Below are positions 1 to 12,005 of a stretch of 64,000 bases of DNA, piece after piece (position 1 is the stretch's first letter; every line of letters starts with the position of its first letter). A program made the position numbers and the translations under genes. The notes beneath the pieces were generated by a model. That model was not told the origin of the DNA. It searched no databases and saw only the letters and a program-made list of their open reading frames with translations. Location of the stretch: the NCBI GenBank assembly GCA_026120185.1, contig JANUWF010001218.1, positions 4,092,001-4,156,000 of the forward strand. Reading direction: 5' to 3'. The DNA comes from Voacanga thouarsii. Taxonomy: Eukaryota > Streptophyta > Magnoliopsida > Gentianales > Apocynaceae.

Positions 1-822
1 GAGCAATGACAACCAAAAAATTTCCAGCTTGGTCTCTCAATGCCAAGGCCGAAAAACACCATTCAAACCTCTAAAAATTGGACCTTGTTCAGCCATGGAC
101 TGAACACCATTGACGTCCACACTTACCTTGAGTGTTTGGACTCCATGATCACATCTCAAAAAGCTCCTAAGATCACTCTATCCAAAACTCATTTGAACTT
201 CAAAATAATTCCAGAATTTTTGCTCCATTAAAACACCCTTGTAGCAAGTGATTAAACCAGAATTTCTCTGCCATTTTAGACTGAGTTTCGACCAGCTTAA
301 TAACCTGAACAACCTCCATTCGTTGCAGCAAGACTAGCTTGTTCAGCTTACACTATTGAAGAGCCAAGAGAACTCCCATGAACAACCACCATTAACTAAT
401 CTTCTACCTAAATAACTCCTCATTTTCCTCCATTTAAATTTCAAAAAAACTGAACACTCTCTCTTTTTCTTGCTAAAGACCAAAACTCCTAATTTCACAA
501 GACTATTCGGCCAGCAATAATTCCAGAATTTCGCAAGCCTTTTCTCTCAAACTCTCTCAAAACACCAAGAACACACTCTTAACCTCTTCAAGCCTAAACC
601 TATCCTAAACATCTCCAATCACTCTCAAATACTCCAGATCACTCATACTTAATCCCTAGACTTCATTTCTAGTCTTTATAACACAAAATCACGTAAACTA
701 GAATTTTCAAACGGATCAAAATCAGTTTTTTTCTTAAAGGTCTCAAGAACATAAAAAAGGTAAAACAAGAACAACCTTATTGTTCTTCCTCGTCTATTCA
801 ATTTTTAATATTCCATTCTAAT

Positions 823-902
<80 letters not shown>

Positions 903-3364
903 CCGAAATGATGTTGGCCAATCATGGCTGTTTTTCGAACATCACAAGACTCTCAAACGCATGGACCTTCACTAGTCTTCATCAAGTGATCGTTTATCAA
1001 GTATTTCTTCTTAAATCCTCCTTATAATTTCTAAATTCATGTCTTTTAGATGTTGATAGGATGATTGAATATAAATGGGGGTTGAGTATATGTATATGGA
1101 TGAAGGGGATGGAGTTAGGACATGAAAGTTGAAATGTATGAATAGGCCTGATGGATTTTTCTTTTGAATCAATATATGCTCATCATGGTTAATGAGATTT
1201 AGGGATGTTTTAATGCATGATAGATATTATGACACCAATGGTGATTAGGCTTTTTTGTTCTTAATTTTCAATAAAGCGATGGATGATAATTATGCCTAGT
1301 AGGAGGTTGGCCATGTGTTAGTATATGTTGATTCAAGTATATGTTCATGAATGGATTAGCATATTATTTAATGTTTGGGAATGTGTTCATGGATCTTTTC
1401 TAACAATAGGAATTATGGTAAAAATTATTTTCTTTGTTAATTCTGAAATTATTTTTATTAACAAATTTTATTAATTTAATTGGAATTATTATTATATTTA
1501 CTCTATAAAGTTTGGAATCACTAGGAAGGTTTGGAAATAGGGTATTAATTAAAATATTAATATTTTATTAGTTAAATAAATAAAATCTTTTATTAGAAAA
1601 TAATAATAATAATAATAAATAAATAAAATATTAGAATTAATTAATATCAAATGACCTTGTAGACCATATTAATTAGCCTTACTAAAACTTTTATCTAAAT
1701 CCATAAGTATTATGTATATTAAAATTTATTTATTACTTATTAATTAAAAATTAAGTAAAATTCATTTATTATTAGTTTTATTGGTTATTTATTAATTATT
1801 AATTAAAAATTAAGTGTAATTTATTATTTATAATAAAACTATTCAAATATTACCAATTACCAATATTATTTAGGATTTATTAGTATCCATACTTTAAAAC
1901 TAAATTTTATTTATTATTAATATTACTCATTAATTATTATTTGGTGATAAATAGTCAAAACTATTATTTATAATTTATTTATTTATAACACCTATTTATT
2001 TTAATTCATCAAGCTAATTTAATTTTATAAAGTATTTTATCAACTAGTATTAAAGCCTAAGACATTATGGTCATGGTTAGTTGTGATTGTGACTAGTTGA
2101 ATTAGGAATTATTTATTTAAGGTAAATATGGTCTGGATATTATCTTATACCTTGTATTTACCCCATGTGGGGTTAGATTGCCATGAACTTTATTAGAAGG
2201 CTATTGTATCATGGAAAAGTAAGAGATCGGGTAAGTCCTTACATAAAGATATTTGTGAACAAATGTTTTTCTGCAAGTCGAAATACATTGTTTATCATGG
2301 AAGATGTACATTGAGGTGTAATTATGGACAATATATTCTTTCTTTTAAAATAAAATAATTTTTGTCAAGCAAACAATTTTCCGAGCAAAACGATAAATTT
2401 TTCTTAAATAGTATTTTACCTAAAGTTGTTTGAAAACCATAATTGCTACTTCAAAAAAAACTCTTCATTGATTTCACATGTTCCAAGTGGAAAAAGCATA
2501 ACGTTGAGTACTCAATAAGGGTTGACTATTAGGACTAATGTTTGAAGGTTGGGCAAATCTCTCAGTAGGAGGCCACCTCTGAGGGGTGAACCCTGCCTAG
2601 ACAAGATGACAATTCTTGTTGGTCAGGCCGGTCCAAGCTAGCAGTACAGTTCAGGTGGACTATTTATTTTCAGAGTGGACACCCGGTATGTTTGGGTATA
2701 GAGATGGAAGAGTATCTCACCCGATGGGTCATACACCCATATTGTGTCAGTATACTTAACATGTGGCATTCTGATTATTATATTGTCATAGTGCACAAAG
2801 TATGGTGCCATATCCATTCATGATGTATGACTTCATAGTCAACTTTATTAGAATGGTTATTTCTTTTCAAAGTTGAGTATTTTTACTTTACAAATGTTGA
2901 TAAAACACCGCTCAGTATTCAAAGATAAATTTCTGGGCTTGTAGACTTTTTATTATAACTTGTTCAAAACTTGCATACATAAACTGTTTTTCCTAAAATA
3001 CTATAAGCACACACAGGACTTATTGAGAAATATTTCTCACACCTTTTATATCTTGTCTTTAGGTCGATCCTACTTGGAAGGTCGATTTACTTATGCTACC
3101 ATGAGTTTAGAGGATTTATCCTAATGTAGTCAATTTGGAGTATGTAAGTACATTATGCTACCGTGTAACACCTCACTACCAGAGATTTTGGTTACCATCT
3201 ATTTGTTTCCAGTCTTGTAAAAGTATTGTTTTAGGATTGTAATAAGTCCGTTATTAAGTTATTTCCTTATATATTTTCTATTACCTAGTTATAAAGACCC
3301 CTTATCCTAAGGATGGGGTGACATCCCCGCCCCATTTGGAGTATGTAAGTAGTGAGGTGTTACA
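1..3364. mobile_element. Long LTR, 3' portion (probably Ty3/gypsy), left end outside window
   Basis: The segment ends in GAGGTGTTACA at 3364, directly against copia integrase coding sequence. Its last 1 kb is clearly related to the last 1 kb of the bounded LTR at 54840-58682: both have a GGGTGAAC/GAGATGAAC block, an ACACAGGACTTATT-like block, a TTATAAAGACCCC block and a GGGGTGACATCCC block before the end. That copy is 3.84 kb, so about 0.5 kb of this one probably lies left of the window. The likely 5-bp target duplication on the right is CGGAT (3365-3369). Whether it is a solo LTR or the 3' LTR of a whole element cannot be decided here. The Ty3/gypsy assignment rests only on terminus style. 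Confidence 0.7.
824..900. repeat. (CT)n microsatellite
   Basis: An uninterrupted CT dinucleotide run of about 77 bp lies inside the long LTR. The short open frame running through it (821-1027) is an artefact of the repeat. Confidence 0.98.
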
Positions 3365-5645
3365 CGGATAGTGGTGGAGAGTACCTCCTCGGTGAGTTTA
3401 AAGTTTACTTGGTACATCATGGCATAGTATCTCAATTAATTATGCCTGGGACTCCCTAGCAAAACGGAGTAGTTGAAAAAAGAAATAGAACATTGATAGA
3501 AATGATTAGAAGTACAATGAGTCATGCATCTCTTCCTATTTCTTTTTGGGGGTGTGCCTTAGAAATAACATCATATATTTTGAACTTGATACTTTCCAAA
3601 TCAGTACCTATGACACCCTATGAGATGTGGACTGGACGAAAGCCCAGTCTGAACCATTTCAAGATATGGAGTTGTCCAACTTATGTGCTGTCAAAAGGAA
3701 ATAAGCTAGAATCAAAATCAGAGTTATGCTACTTCGTTGGGTATCCAAAAAGAACAAGCGGTGGATATTTCTATCATCCTCAAGACCATAAAGTACTTGT
3801 TAGTACTAATACTAGATACTTAGAGGATGAACAAGTTGCATCTACCACGGGTTCAAGCAAAATACAATTAGAAGAGAAGTTGGTCGTTGATTTTACTTCA
3901 GGTACTTCTAATACTCCGGTCAAGGAACTAAGAGAAACACTACCAGATGTTCCTATATAAACTGAGCCTCATCATCGTGGGAGATTCACAAGAGTTCCAG
4001 AAAGGTGGATCAGAGAGATCTATGATCTAGTCTCTAATCATCAGGAATAAGATCCCACTAGATACAAAAAGGCCATTGTTGATACTGATGCGGATAAATG
4101 ACAGCTAGCCATGAAGGCCGAGATTAAGTCATATACCTTAATCAGGTCTGGAAACTTGTCACTGCACCTGATAGGATAAAACCCATTGGGTATAAGTGGG
4201 TATACAAAAGGAAATGAGGTGCGGATGCAAAGGTTGAAATCCATAAAGCAATATTGGTTGCTAAAAGTTATAATCAGAAAGAAGAGATCGATTATGAGAA
4301 AACCTTTTCACCAATAGCCATACTTAAGTCTATCCGAATTCTCTTAGTCATCATATATCATTATGACTACGAGATATGGCAATGGATATAAAGATAACCT
4401 TCTTAAATGGCTATCTTAGCGAAGACATCTATATGTCTCAGCCAGAAGGTTTTGTTGCTAGAGGTCAAGAACAAATGGTCTGTAAGCTTGAGAAGTCCAT
4501 CTATAGACTTAAGCAAGCTTCACTGGCATGGAACATACATTTTGATGAAATTCTAAAAGCTAAAAGTTTCATTCAAAACGTGGATGAATCATGTGTGTAT
4601 AGGAAATTAGACTGTGGCAAAGTGATTTACTTAGTACTTTATGTGGATAACATTCTACACATTGAAAATGATGTAGAAACATTGTCATCCATTAAAGTTT
4701 GGCTATCTAGTCAATTTAGCATGAAATATATGGGAGAAGCTAGCTATATTCTAGGCATTAAGCTTCTTAGAGATAGGAAGCAAAAAATGTTAGGCTTATC
4801 CTAGTCTTCTTACATTAACAAGATATTGGTCAAGTACAGCATGGATCAACGTAAATGGACTATTATACCCTTTAGACATGGATTATCCATATCTTCCAAA
4901 CACTGTCCACAGACACAGGAAGACAAGCAGAAAATGAGCAGGATCCCTTATGCTTCGGCTGTGAGAGATCTCATGTATGCTATGCTTTGTACTAGGCCAA
5001 ATATCTACTTTGTAGTAGCATGGTCAGTAGATATAAGTAAAACCCAGGGGAAGCTCACTGGCAAGCCGTAAAGCATATACTCAAATATCTCAAGGAAACG
5101 AGATATTATATGTTTATATATCGTGCTGATGATTTGGTTCCTATCGATTACACAGACTCGAATTTCTAGGTAGATAAAGATGAAAGAAAATTCACTGGTG
5201 GATATGCCTTCACTTTGTCTGGAGGATCTATTTCATGGAAAAGTATCAAGTAATCTTACATTGCTGATTCTACCATAGAAGATGAGTACGTTACTGTTTC
5301 AGAAGCTTCTAAAGAAGCTGTATGGCTCCAGAAGTTCCTCATAGAACTTGAAGTAGTACCACATATAGATAGGCCCGTCACTATTTATTGTGACAACTCT
5401 AGAGCAGTGTCACAATGCAAGGAACCTCGAAACCATAAAAAGGGTAAGCACATAGAGAGGAAGTATCACCTCATCCAGGAGTTCATCCAGAAACAGGAGA
5501 TTGTGGTAGATTAGATTTCGTCTGTCAATAATTTGACGGATCCCTTTACCAAGCCTTTGACAGAAAAGGTATTTCGCTGACACTTAGATGTCATAGGAGT
5601 AGACACTTATAGACTTTCTTAGTCTTTGTAGTGCACGTGGGAGAT
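3365..5645 (+). pseudogene. Copia element 1: pol remnant (integrase to RNase H)
   Basis: Decayed Ty1/copia polyprotein. It begins abruptly inside the integrase core at DSGGEYLLGEF (about 3367) and continues through the PGTP*QNG and WTGRKPSLNHFKIWSCPTYV motifs to 3960. Reverse transcriptase follows at about 4090-5070, including DIKITFLNGYLSEDIYMSQP, a catalytic box reading YVDN instead of YVDD, and RIPYASAVRDLMYAMLCTRP. RNase H at about 5100-5560 keeps the TDSN, EDEY and CDNS acidic positions, and the end of pol reads DPFTKPL. Several in-frame stops separate the blocks, so it is dead. The polypurine tract GTGGGAGATTG leads into the 3' LTR at 5646. Gag, protease and the first part of integrase are missing because the long LTR sits at 3364. 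Confidence 0.9.
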
Positions 5646-5658
5646 TGTTGGAAAGTAT
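5646..5658 (+). mobile_element. First 13 bp of copia-1 3' LTR
   Basis: TGTTGGAAAGTAT follows the copia polypurine tract. The last five bases (AGTAT) are the target duplication of the next element. The LTR resumes at 12006. Confidence 0.75.
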
Positions 5659-7193
5659 TGCTAGGGCCTAAATTAGTCATATATTTCTTAGTTATTTGAA
5701 ACTATTTTGTGATATATTTTGTTCAACAACTAGTCATATTCCTTTATATTTGAGATTTTACCCTTAAAAAGGTATTTTATGCATTATTTTAGATTTTAGG
5801 GGTAAAATAAGATAAAAATGTCGCAAAATAGAATAGAGGCAGCGCTGGCCAGGACAGGGGAATCGGCGCCGGCCACGTGCTGTTGGCACGTATTTCGAGG
5901 TGACAAAAAACCAGTGAAACAGAGTGGAACAGAACCAAATCGGTACCAGCTGGGAGGCTAGAGGCGGCACCAACTACACTATGGAAAGGTTGGCGTGAAA
6001 ATCAAGAAAAATCGACGAACGACTGGAGAGACAGAACACAACTGGCGCCGACTAGGAGGCCGGAGGCGGCGCCAGCTGTGTCTTGATGCTAAGGCGATGC
6101 TTTGATTTTCGTTTGCGATTTTTGATAATTTGCAGAGTTTTAGTATTTTCCTACTTTTAGTCGGCTAGAAACCTTAGAGGAACAAATTTAGGCACTTCAA
6201 AAGCCTATAAATAGAGGAAAAACACAAGGAAAATGAGAGGATTCGCATATCAGAACAGAATATCACTCAAATTAAAGAGGAATTCTTCAGTTTAAGGAGG
6301 ATTGTGTAAAAGGGTCTACAAAAGAAGAAAAAGGCTTGTCTATGAGTACTTTCTTTTACTTTTGTTTTCTTTTTCTTGATCAATGATGTATTAATTATTT
6401 TATTATAATTTGACATTGTTTTAGGTAATCATGATTTTTAGAGTTACTTTGATCTTTTGATTAATTGATTGTTCTTCTTGGTATTTAATTACTTGAGCCT
6501 ATTACGAGATTAATTGGTTGTTTCTTTCCATTAACTTACTGGACCAAAAGGGTTGATGGTGGTTTCAATTGATTGATTTGGTATTTGTTGTTTATTAACT
6601 TGCTTGACCATTGGGGTTAATTGCTAAGAATTGAGTAATTAAATGTTAATTGATGTCTGCCAGACTAAGGATTCATTAGTTAATTTCATGTTTTAAGTTT
6701 GCCCAGACCACGAAAATTTAACCAAGGATTGTGTTTAATACGTCTTTTGGGTGAATTAGTTGAGATAGACCAAGTTATGCTAATTTATCTAGAAGATTGT
6801 GATTTCATAGATTGACCAAAGAAGTGAATCTATCTTAATCCTTCATGATGCCAAGAAAATGATTAGTTATGACAATGATTGGGTACTTTAAGATCATGTT
6901 TGTCAAAATAATTGTTTGAGTTACATAATTCTCCATCCTTAACATGTATATATTATTTTATTTTATTTTTCTTTTTATTTCTTTTTCACTTTATTAAGTC
7001 GGTTAAAAAATGAAAGAAAAGTGATTAATGCATACTTGTTCTTAGAGGATCGACACTCGTTTGAACCCTATGCTATGCTTAATGATGAGTACGCTTGCTC
7101 ATATGTGTAATTTGGAGTTAACGTTTTAATTTAAACTTGATTGAGAATGTGCTTATTTTTATATGATTTTTATACCAAAATCCAAACACAACA
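5659..7193 (+). repeat. 5' LTR of the AGTAT element
   Basis: A TG...CA-bounded direct repeat partner of 10471-12005. It contains GC-rich GGCGGCGCC-type patches within A+T-rich sequence and a TATAAATAG box at about 6207, a plausible element promoter. Confidence 0.93.
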
Positions 7194-7199
7194 AGTTTT

Positions 7200-7218
7200 T
7201 GGCACCGTTGTCGGGGAT
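7200..7218 (+). promoter_or_regulatory. Primer-binding site, tRNA-Asp type
   Basis: TGGCACCGTTGTCGGGGAT lies six bases after the end of the 5' LTR. It is close to the canonical plant PBS TGGCGCCGTTGCCGGGGA. A second degraded copy (TTGGTATTGTTGCCGAGGA) lies about 80 bp downstream. Confidence 0.85.
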
Positions 7219-10200
7219 TAGGATATTTTTCTATTTCATCATAGAGGTGTTTTTGAAAAACTTGATTTAACATCAAGTTTTTGGTATTGTTGCCGAGGAA
7301 CAATATCATGAAACTTGGATTTTGTTGATTTAACCATGTAAATATGTAAAATTGTTCTTTCTACAAAAAGATGCCATATTTTGTTGTTTGTATAATTGTA
7401 TTTTCATTTCACTATATGTTGTAAATATATAAATAGGTAGATACTTCTTTATAATAACTAACTTGTTTTTGTATGTTTGTATATATTGTATATTTAGTTA
7501 TTTAATTTCACTAACCTAATGTTAATGTGGAATGTGTGTAATCTTTGTATTTTGAATTAGATGATTTTTACACTTATAATTTTGAGTCAATACTAACTCT
7601 TCTTATTTTCAGGTTTGGACTTTTGCTAACACAATATTTTAGACGGACTGAAGTTATTTTATTTTATTATTTGTTTCTTTATTTATAATTTTTAATCTTA
7701 TTTTAATATTTAATTTATGAATTCATGGTCATGCATTCAATTAGGATTTTTAGAGTAAAAAAAAAAAGTATTAGTGTATTGATGATAGATTGGTAAAATT
7801 ACAAGCTCATAGTGATGTTTTTAGTGAGACGTCATTAGAAGCATTAGTGAAATCTTTTGTTATCAATACAAATTCATCTGTTCAGGGGCATGCAGAGGCT
7901 TTCCAATGATTGTACGATCAAAGGAAACAATTCGTTAAGATTGTTGAAGAGACTCATGAGTTCAAGCTAACACGTACAATTAACCATGGAAAAAAAAAAG
8001 AGAGGCTATGAGGAACAATTGCATAATGTGGCAAGAGAAGTATTGATTCTACTCTATGTGCTCATAATTCTAATATTTTTTTGTCACATAATTTCTTAGG
8101 TTCCTCTCACTTCTTGGAGAATAATGATCCCAATGACGTTGTATGGAGTTTAACATGCCTCAAGAAGTTGGATTTATCATTCATTCTAAGAAACCCTTTG
8201 AGGATATTGACGAATTCTACCCTTCACCCCAATTTCAGGGAGGTAACTTAGTATTTGTAGAAGCATTGAAAAGTAAGGATTTCTCAATCCCATCTTTAAG
8301 AACTCAAACACTAAGTTTAAAGGGAAATTTTAATTGTAAAAATTCTTTTGAAGGGTTAAGTGGTGATTTCAAAGTCGATGCATCCGTTAGATACCATGTG
8401 CACTTATATGTTGAAAAAATATTTGTTTGTCTAAAAAAATGTTAGAGAATGAGGTTATGTGTTTTGCTTTGCTAAGACAAATCGTTTTCATGAACCCTCC
8501 ATTTTTCAAAATCCTCCATTCTTTCTACATTTATTATGCCTATCTTCTACATGGAGCTTTGATCTTTTTTTCCAAAGATTTGATGAGGAAGCATGATGAA
8601 TGGAAAGAGTTTGTAGCTTTGTTTTTTGTTTTTCCTCTCTCTAATAAGGAAAATATTTTTCATCTTAAGTGGGGGAAGTAAATCGCGTCTCTATTTGCTT
8701 TGTTAGGATTTTTCGTTTGTTTTCTTTTATTTTTGTGTGTCTTTATTTTGTTATTATTTTTCTTGTACTTTTCTTTTTCATACTATTTTCTTTACTTTTT
8801 TCTTATTTTTCTTTTCTAGTTTTTATGCTTTAGTGTGTTTCTTTTGTTTTTTGTTTTTTTTTTTAGGTACTTCGATAATACCTCTTTCGTCAGGAACTCG
8901 ACTCTTTTGTAGAAGAATGCCTACTGTAATGGAAGTATTTTCTTTCTTATCTTTTCCCTTTTTATTTTTAGTCCCTTGGCATTATTTTCTTGCTCTATTT
9001 ATTTGGCCATTGAGGACAATGTCCAATTTAAGTGTGGGGGAGTGGTTAGATTGAGAATTCTTCTATACTTCATTCTTCTTGTTATACTTCATCCTTTTGA
9101 GCAAAATTTTCTTTTGAACCTTGTGAGCAAAATTTTCAAAACAATTTTTCAGATTTTTGTTTAACTTTCAAGATGTATTTTTAATACATGTCTTTGTGAT
9201 AGATCATAGAGCATATGTTCTATATCATTTGTGACTTTTTGCATGCACTTGGACAAAGTAGTTCTTGATCAAATGCTTTACATTATTCTTAAACTTGTTT
9301 TTCTATTAAAATTCATTGAACATTCTAGAACTTACTTGAATATCTCTTGAGGCGAAATAAGAAAGACATTCATGATTTAATTTAGAGATGACAGTAATAT
9401 GCCTTTTTTGGATAGTTTGAGCTTTTCAAGCCTACCTAGTTTATATTATCCTTAGTGCCTATTTTGAACCTAAATTGTCAATTTCTTTCTTAAAACCCGT
9501 TATCATACTTTGTCCATTACTTCTTTCTGAGAGTTTGATAATTCTTCCAAATCTTTGATTGCTTTGAATGGATAAAAGTACAAGTAGGGAGTTGTGAGGG
9601 AGAAAGCATGTGTAAATGTCATGACTTGTTACTTTTAGTCATGCAACATTGTTGAATGGAGTTGAGAAAAGAAAGGAAAGAAAAAGAAAAGAAAGATTGA
9701 GAAAACCAAAAAGCTGCTAGGAAAGGTTGAAAAAGAAAAGAAAACTGAAAGACAAACAAAAGCAACATTTGGAAGGAAAGAAAAAGAAAAGCTAAAAAAG
9801 AAAGAGAAGAAGAGCACAGGAAGAGAACTGAAAAAATTGCTGAATTTTTTGATGATCTTGTGCAAAATAAATAATGAGTTAAGAATTATTGAGAAAAAAG
9901 AATGCAAAATTTGCTTAAACTGTACTATAATTGCTATACAAGGTTATGAGTTTTTTGATTGATTTTGGAATAGGAGACCAAGGAAAGTTTGGAATCTCTT
10001 TGTACATTTTGTTTGTCATTTTCTTGCAAACTCTCATCTTCTTTAATATTTGATTTTCCTATATCCTTTATTTGAAAGCTACATTACAAACCCTCTAGCC
10101 TTTCATTACAAGCTTAAAAGTCCTACTTGACCTAAGTAGAATCATAATATATCTTAGATTAGTGGAGAGAGTGTATGAAAAGTAAGCTTATGGAATGCAT

Positions 10201-10455
10201 ATTCTTTTTGAACTAAATTCTTTCCAATGGTTTGAGAACATTGTTACGTATTGGGATGGTTCTACTAGTCATTCTTCACTTACACAAGTCTTGCATTTGT
10301 TATGAAAGGTATAGTAGCATATGTTTTGTTGTCTTGAATAAAGAAAGCATTGAAGATATTGTTTGGAAATTGATTGAGTGATTTTTTTTTTTTTTTGAAA
10401 ACTTGTGTTTTTCCTACTTGTTTTTGATATTTTGCTTGAGAACAAGCAAAGAGCT
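7219..10455 (+). other. Interior of the AGTAT element, no pol domains
   Basis: I see no conserved retrotransposon enzyme motif on either strand. The longest unexplained open frame is 8143-8445 (100 codons), which I do not recognise and which may be a gag-derived relic. A purine-rich tract of GAAAAG-type repeats runs from about 9655 to 9840. An internal polypurine-like stretch (AAGTGTGGGGGAG) at about 9032-9045 resembles the true tract next to the 3' LTR. Such patches are common in internal regions of plant Ty3/gypsy relatives. Confidence 0.6.
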
Positions 10456-10470
10456 AAGTGTGGGGGAATA

Positions 10471-12005
10471 TGATAGGGCCTAAATTAGTCATATATTTTC
10501 TAGTTTTTGAGACTATTTTGTGATACATTTTGTTCAATAACTAGTCATATTCCTTCATATTTGAGATTTTACCCTTGAAAAGGTATTTTATGCATTATTT
10601 CAGGTTTTAGGGGTAAAATAAGACAAAAACGTTGCAAAACAGAATAGAGGCGGCGCCTACTAGGATAGGGGAACAGGCGCCGGTCACGTGCTACTGGCAC
10701 GTATTTTGAGATGACAAAAAAACCAATGAAACAAAGTGGAACAGAACCAAATTTGCGCTGACTAGGAGGCTAGAGGCGGCACCGGCTGCACTCTGGAAAG
10801 GTTGGAGTGAAAATCAAGAAAAATCGGCTAACAACTGGAGAAACAGAACACAACTAGCGCCGGCTAGGAGGCCGAAGGCGGCACCAATTGTGCCCTGATG
10901 CTGAGGTGGTGCTTTGATTTTTGTGCGCAATTTTTGATAATTTGCAGAGTTTTAGTATTTTCCTACTTCTAGTCGACCAGAAACCCTAGAGCAACAAATT
11001 TAGGTACTTCAAAAGCCTATAAATAGAGGAAAAACACAAGAAAAATGAGACGATTCACATATCAAAATAGAAAATCACTCAAATTAAAGAGGAATTCTTC
11101 AGTTTAAGGAGGATTGTGTAAGAGGGTCTACAAAAGAAGAAGAATAAGGCTTGTCTATGAGTGCTTTCTTTTACTTTTGTTTTCTTTTTCTTGAACAATG
11201 ATGTATTAATTATTTTATTATAATTTGACATTGTTTTAGGTATTCATAATTTTTAGAGTTACTTTGATCTTTTAATTAATTGATTGTTCTTCTTGGTATT
11301 TAGTTACTTGAGCTGATTACGAGATTAATTGGTTGTTTCTTTCCATTAACTTACTAGATCAAAGGGGTTAATGGTGGTTTCAATTGATTGATTTTGTATT
11401 TGTTGTCTATTAACTTGCTTAATCATAGGGTTTAATTGCTAAGAATTGGGCAATTAAAGGTTAATTGATGTCTGCCAGACCAATGATTCATTGGTTAATT
11501 TCATATTTTAAGTTTGCCGAGACCACGAAAATTTAACCAAGGATTGTGTTTAATGCGTCTTTTAGGTGAATTAGTTGAGACATGCCAAGTGATGCTAATT
11601 TATCTAGAAGATAGTGATTTCATGGATTGACCAAAGAAGTGAATCTATCTTAATCCTTCATGATGCCAAGAGAATGATTAGTTATGATAATAATTGGGTA
11701 CTTTAAGATCATGTTTGTCAAAATACTAGTTTGAGTTACATAATTCTCCATCCTTGACATATATATATTATTTTATTTTATTATTTTAATTTCTTTTTTA
11801 CTTTATTGAGTCAGTTAAATAATGAAAGAAAAGTGATTAATACATACTTGTTCTTGGAGGATCGACACTCATTTGAACCCTATGCTATGCTTAATGATGA
11901 GTACGCTTGCTCATATGTGTAATTTGGAGTTAACTTTTTAATTTAAACTTGATTGAGAATGTGCTTATTTTTATATGATTTTTATACCCAAATCCAAACA
12001 CAACA
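10471..12005 (+). repeat. 3' LTR of the AGTAT element
   Basis: Direct repeat partner of 5659-7193. The preceding AAGTGTGGGGGAATA (10456-10470) is the polypurine tract, and AGTAT follows directly at 12006. Confidence 0.93.

Larger units (their letters stand above)
5659..12005 (+). mobile_element. Complete non-autonomous LTR retrotransposon, TSD AGTAT
   Basis: The 5' LTR (5659-7193) and 3' LTR (10471-12005) are closely similar direct repeats. Each starts TG(A/C)TAGGGCCTAAATTAG and ends AAACACAACA, and each measures 1535 bp by my count. The flanks are AGTAT at 5654-5658 and AGTAT at 12006-12010. A primer-binding site matching the 3' end of plant tRNA-Asp with few mismatches follows the 5' LTR at about 7200-7218. 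A polypurine tract (AAGTGTGGGGGAATA) precedes the 3' LTR. The 3.28-kb interior shows no reverse transcriptase, integrase or protease motif, so it must be mobilised in trans (LARD-like). The PBS and tract style resemble Athila/Tat-type Ty3/gypsy elements, which is inference. Confidence 0.93.

Noticed and set aside
821..1027. 68-codon open frame through the CT repeat
   Set aside because: A translation of a dinucleotide repeat (LSLSLS...) inside an LTR; no coding evidence.
8737..9164. Hydrophobic open frames of 62-105 codons
   Set aside because: Products of T-rich sequence (runs of F and L) in a retrotransposon interior, not membrane proteins.
9635..9907. 90-codon minus-strand frame
   Set aside because: The complement of a purine-rich tract giving F/S repeats.
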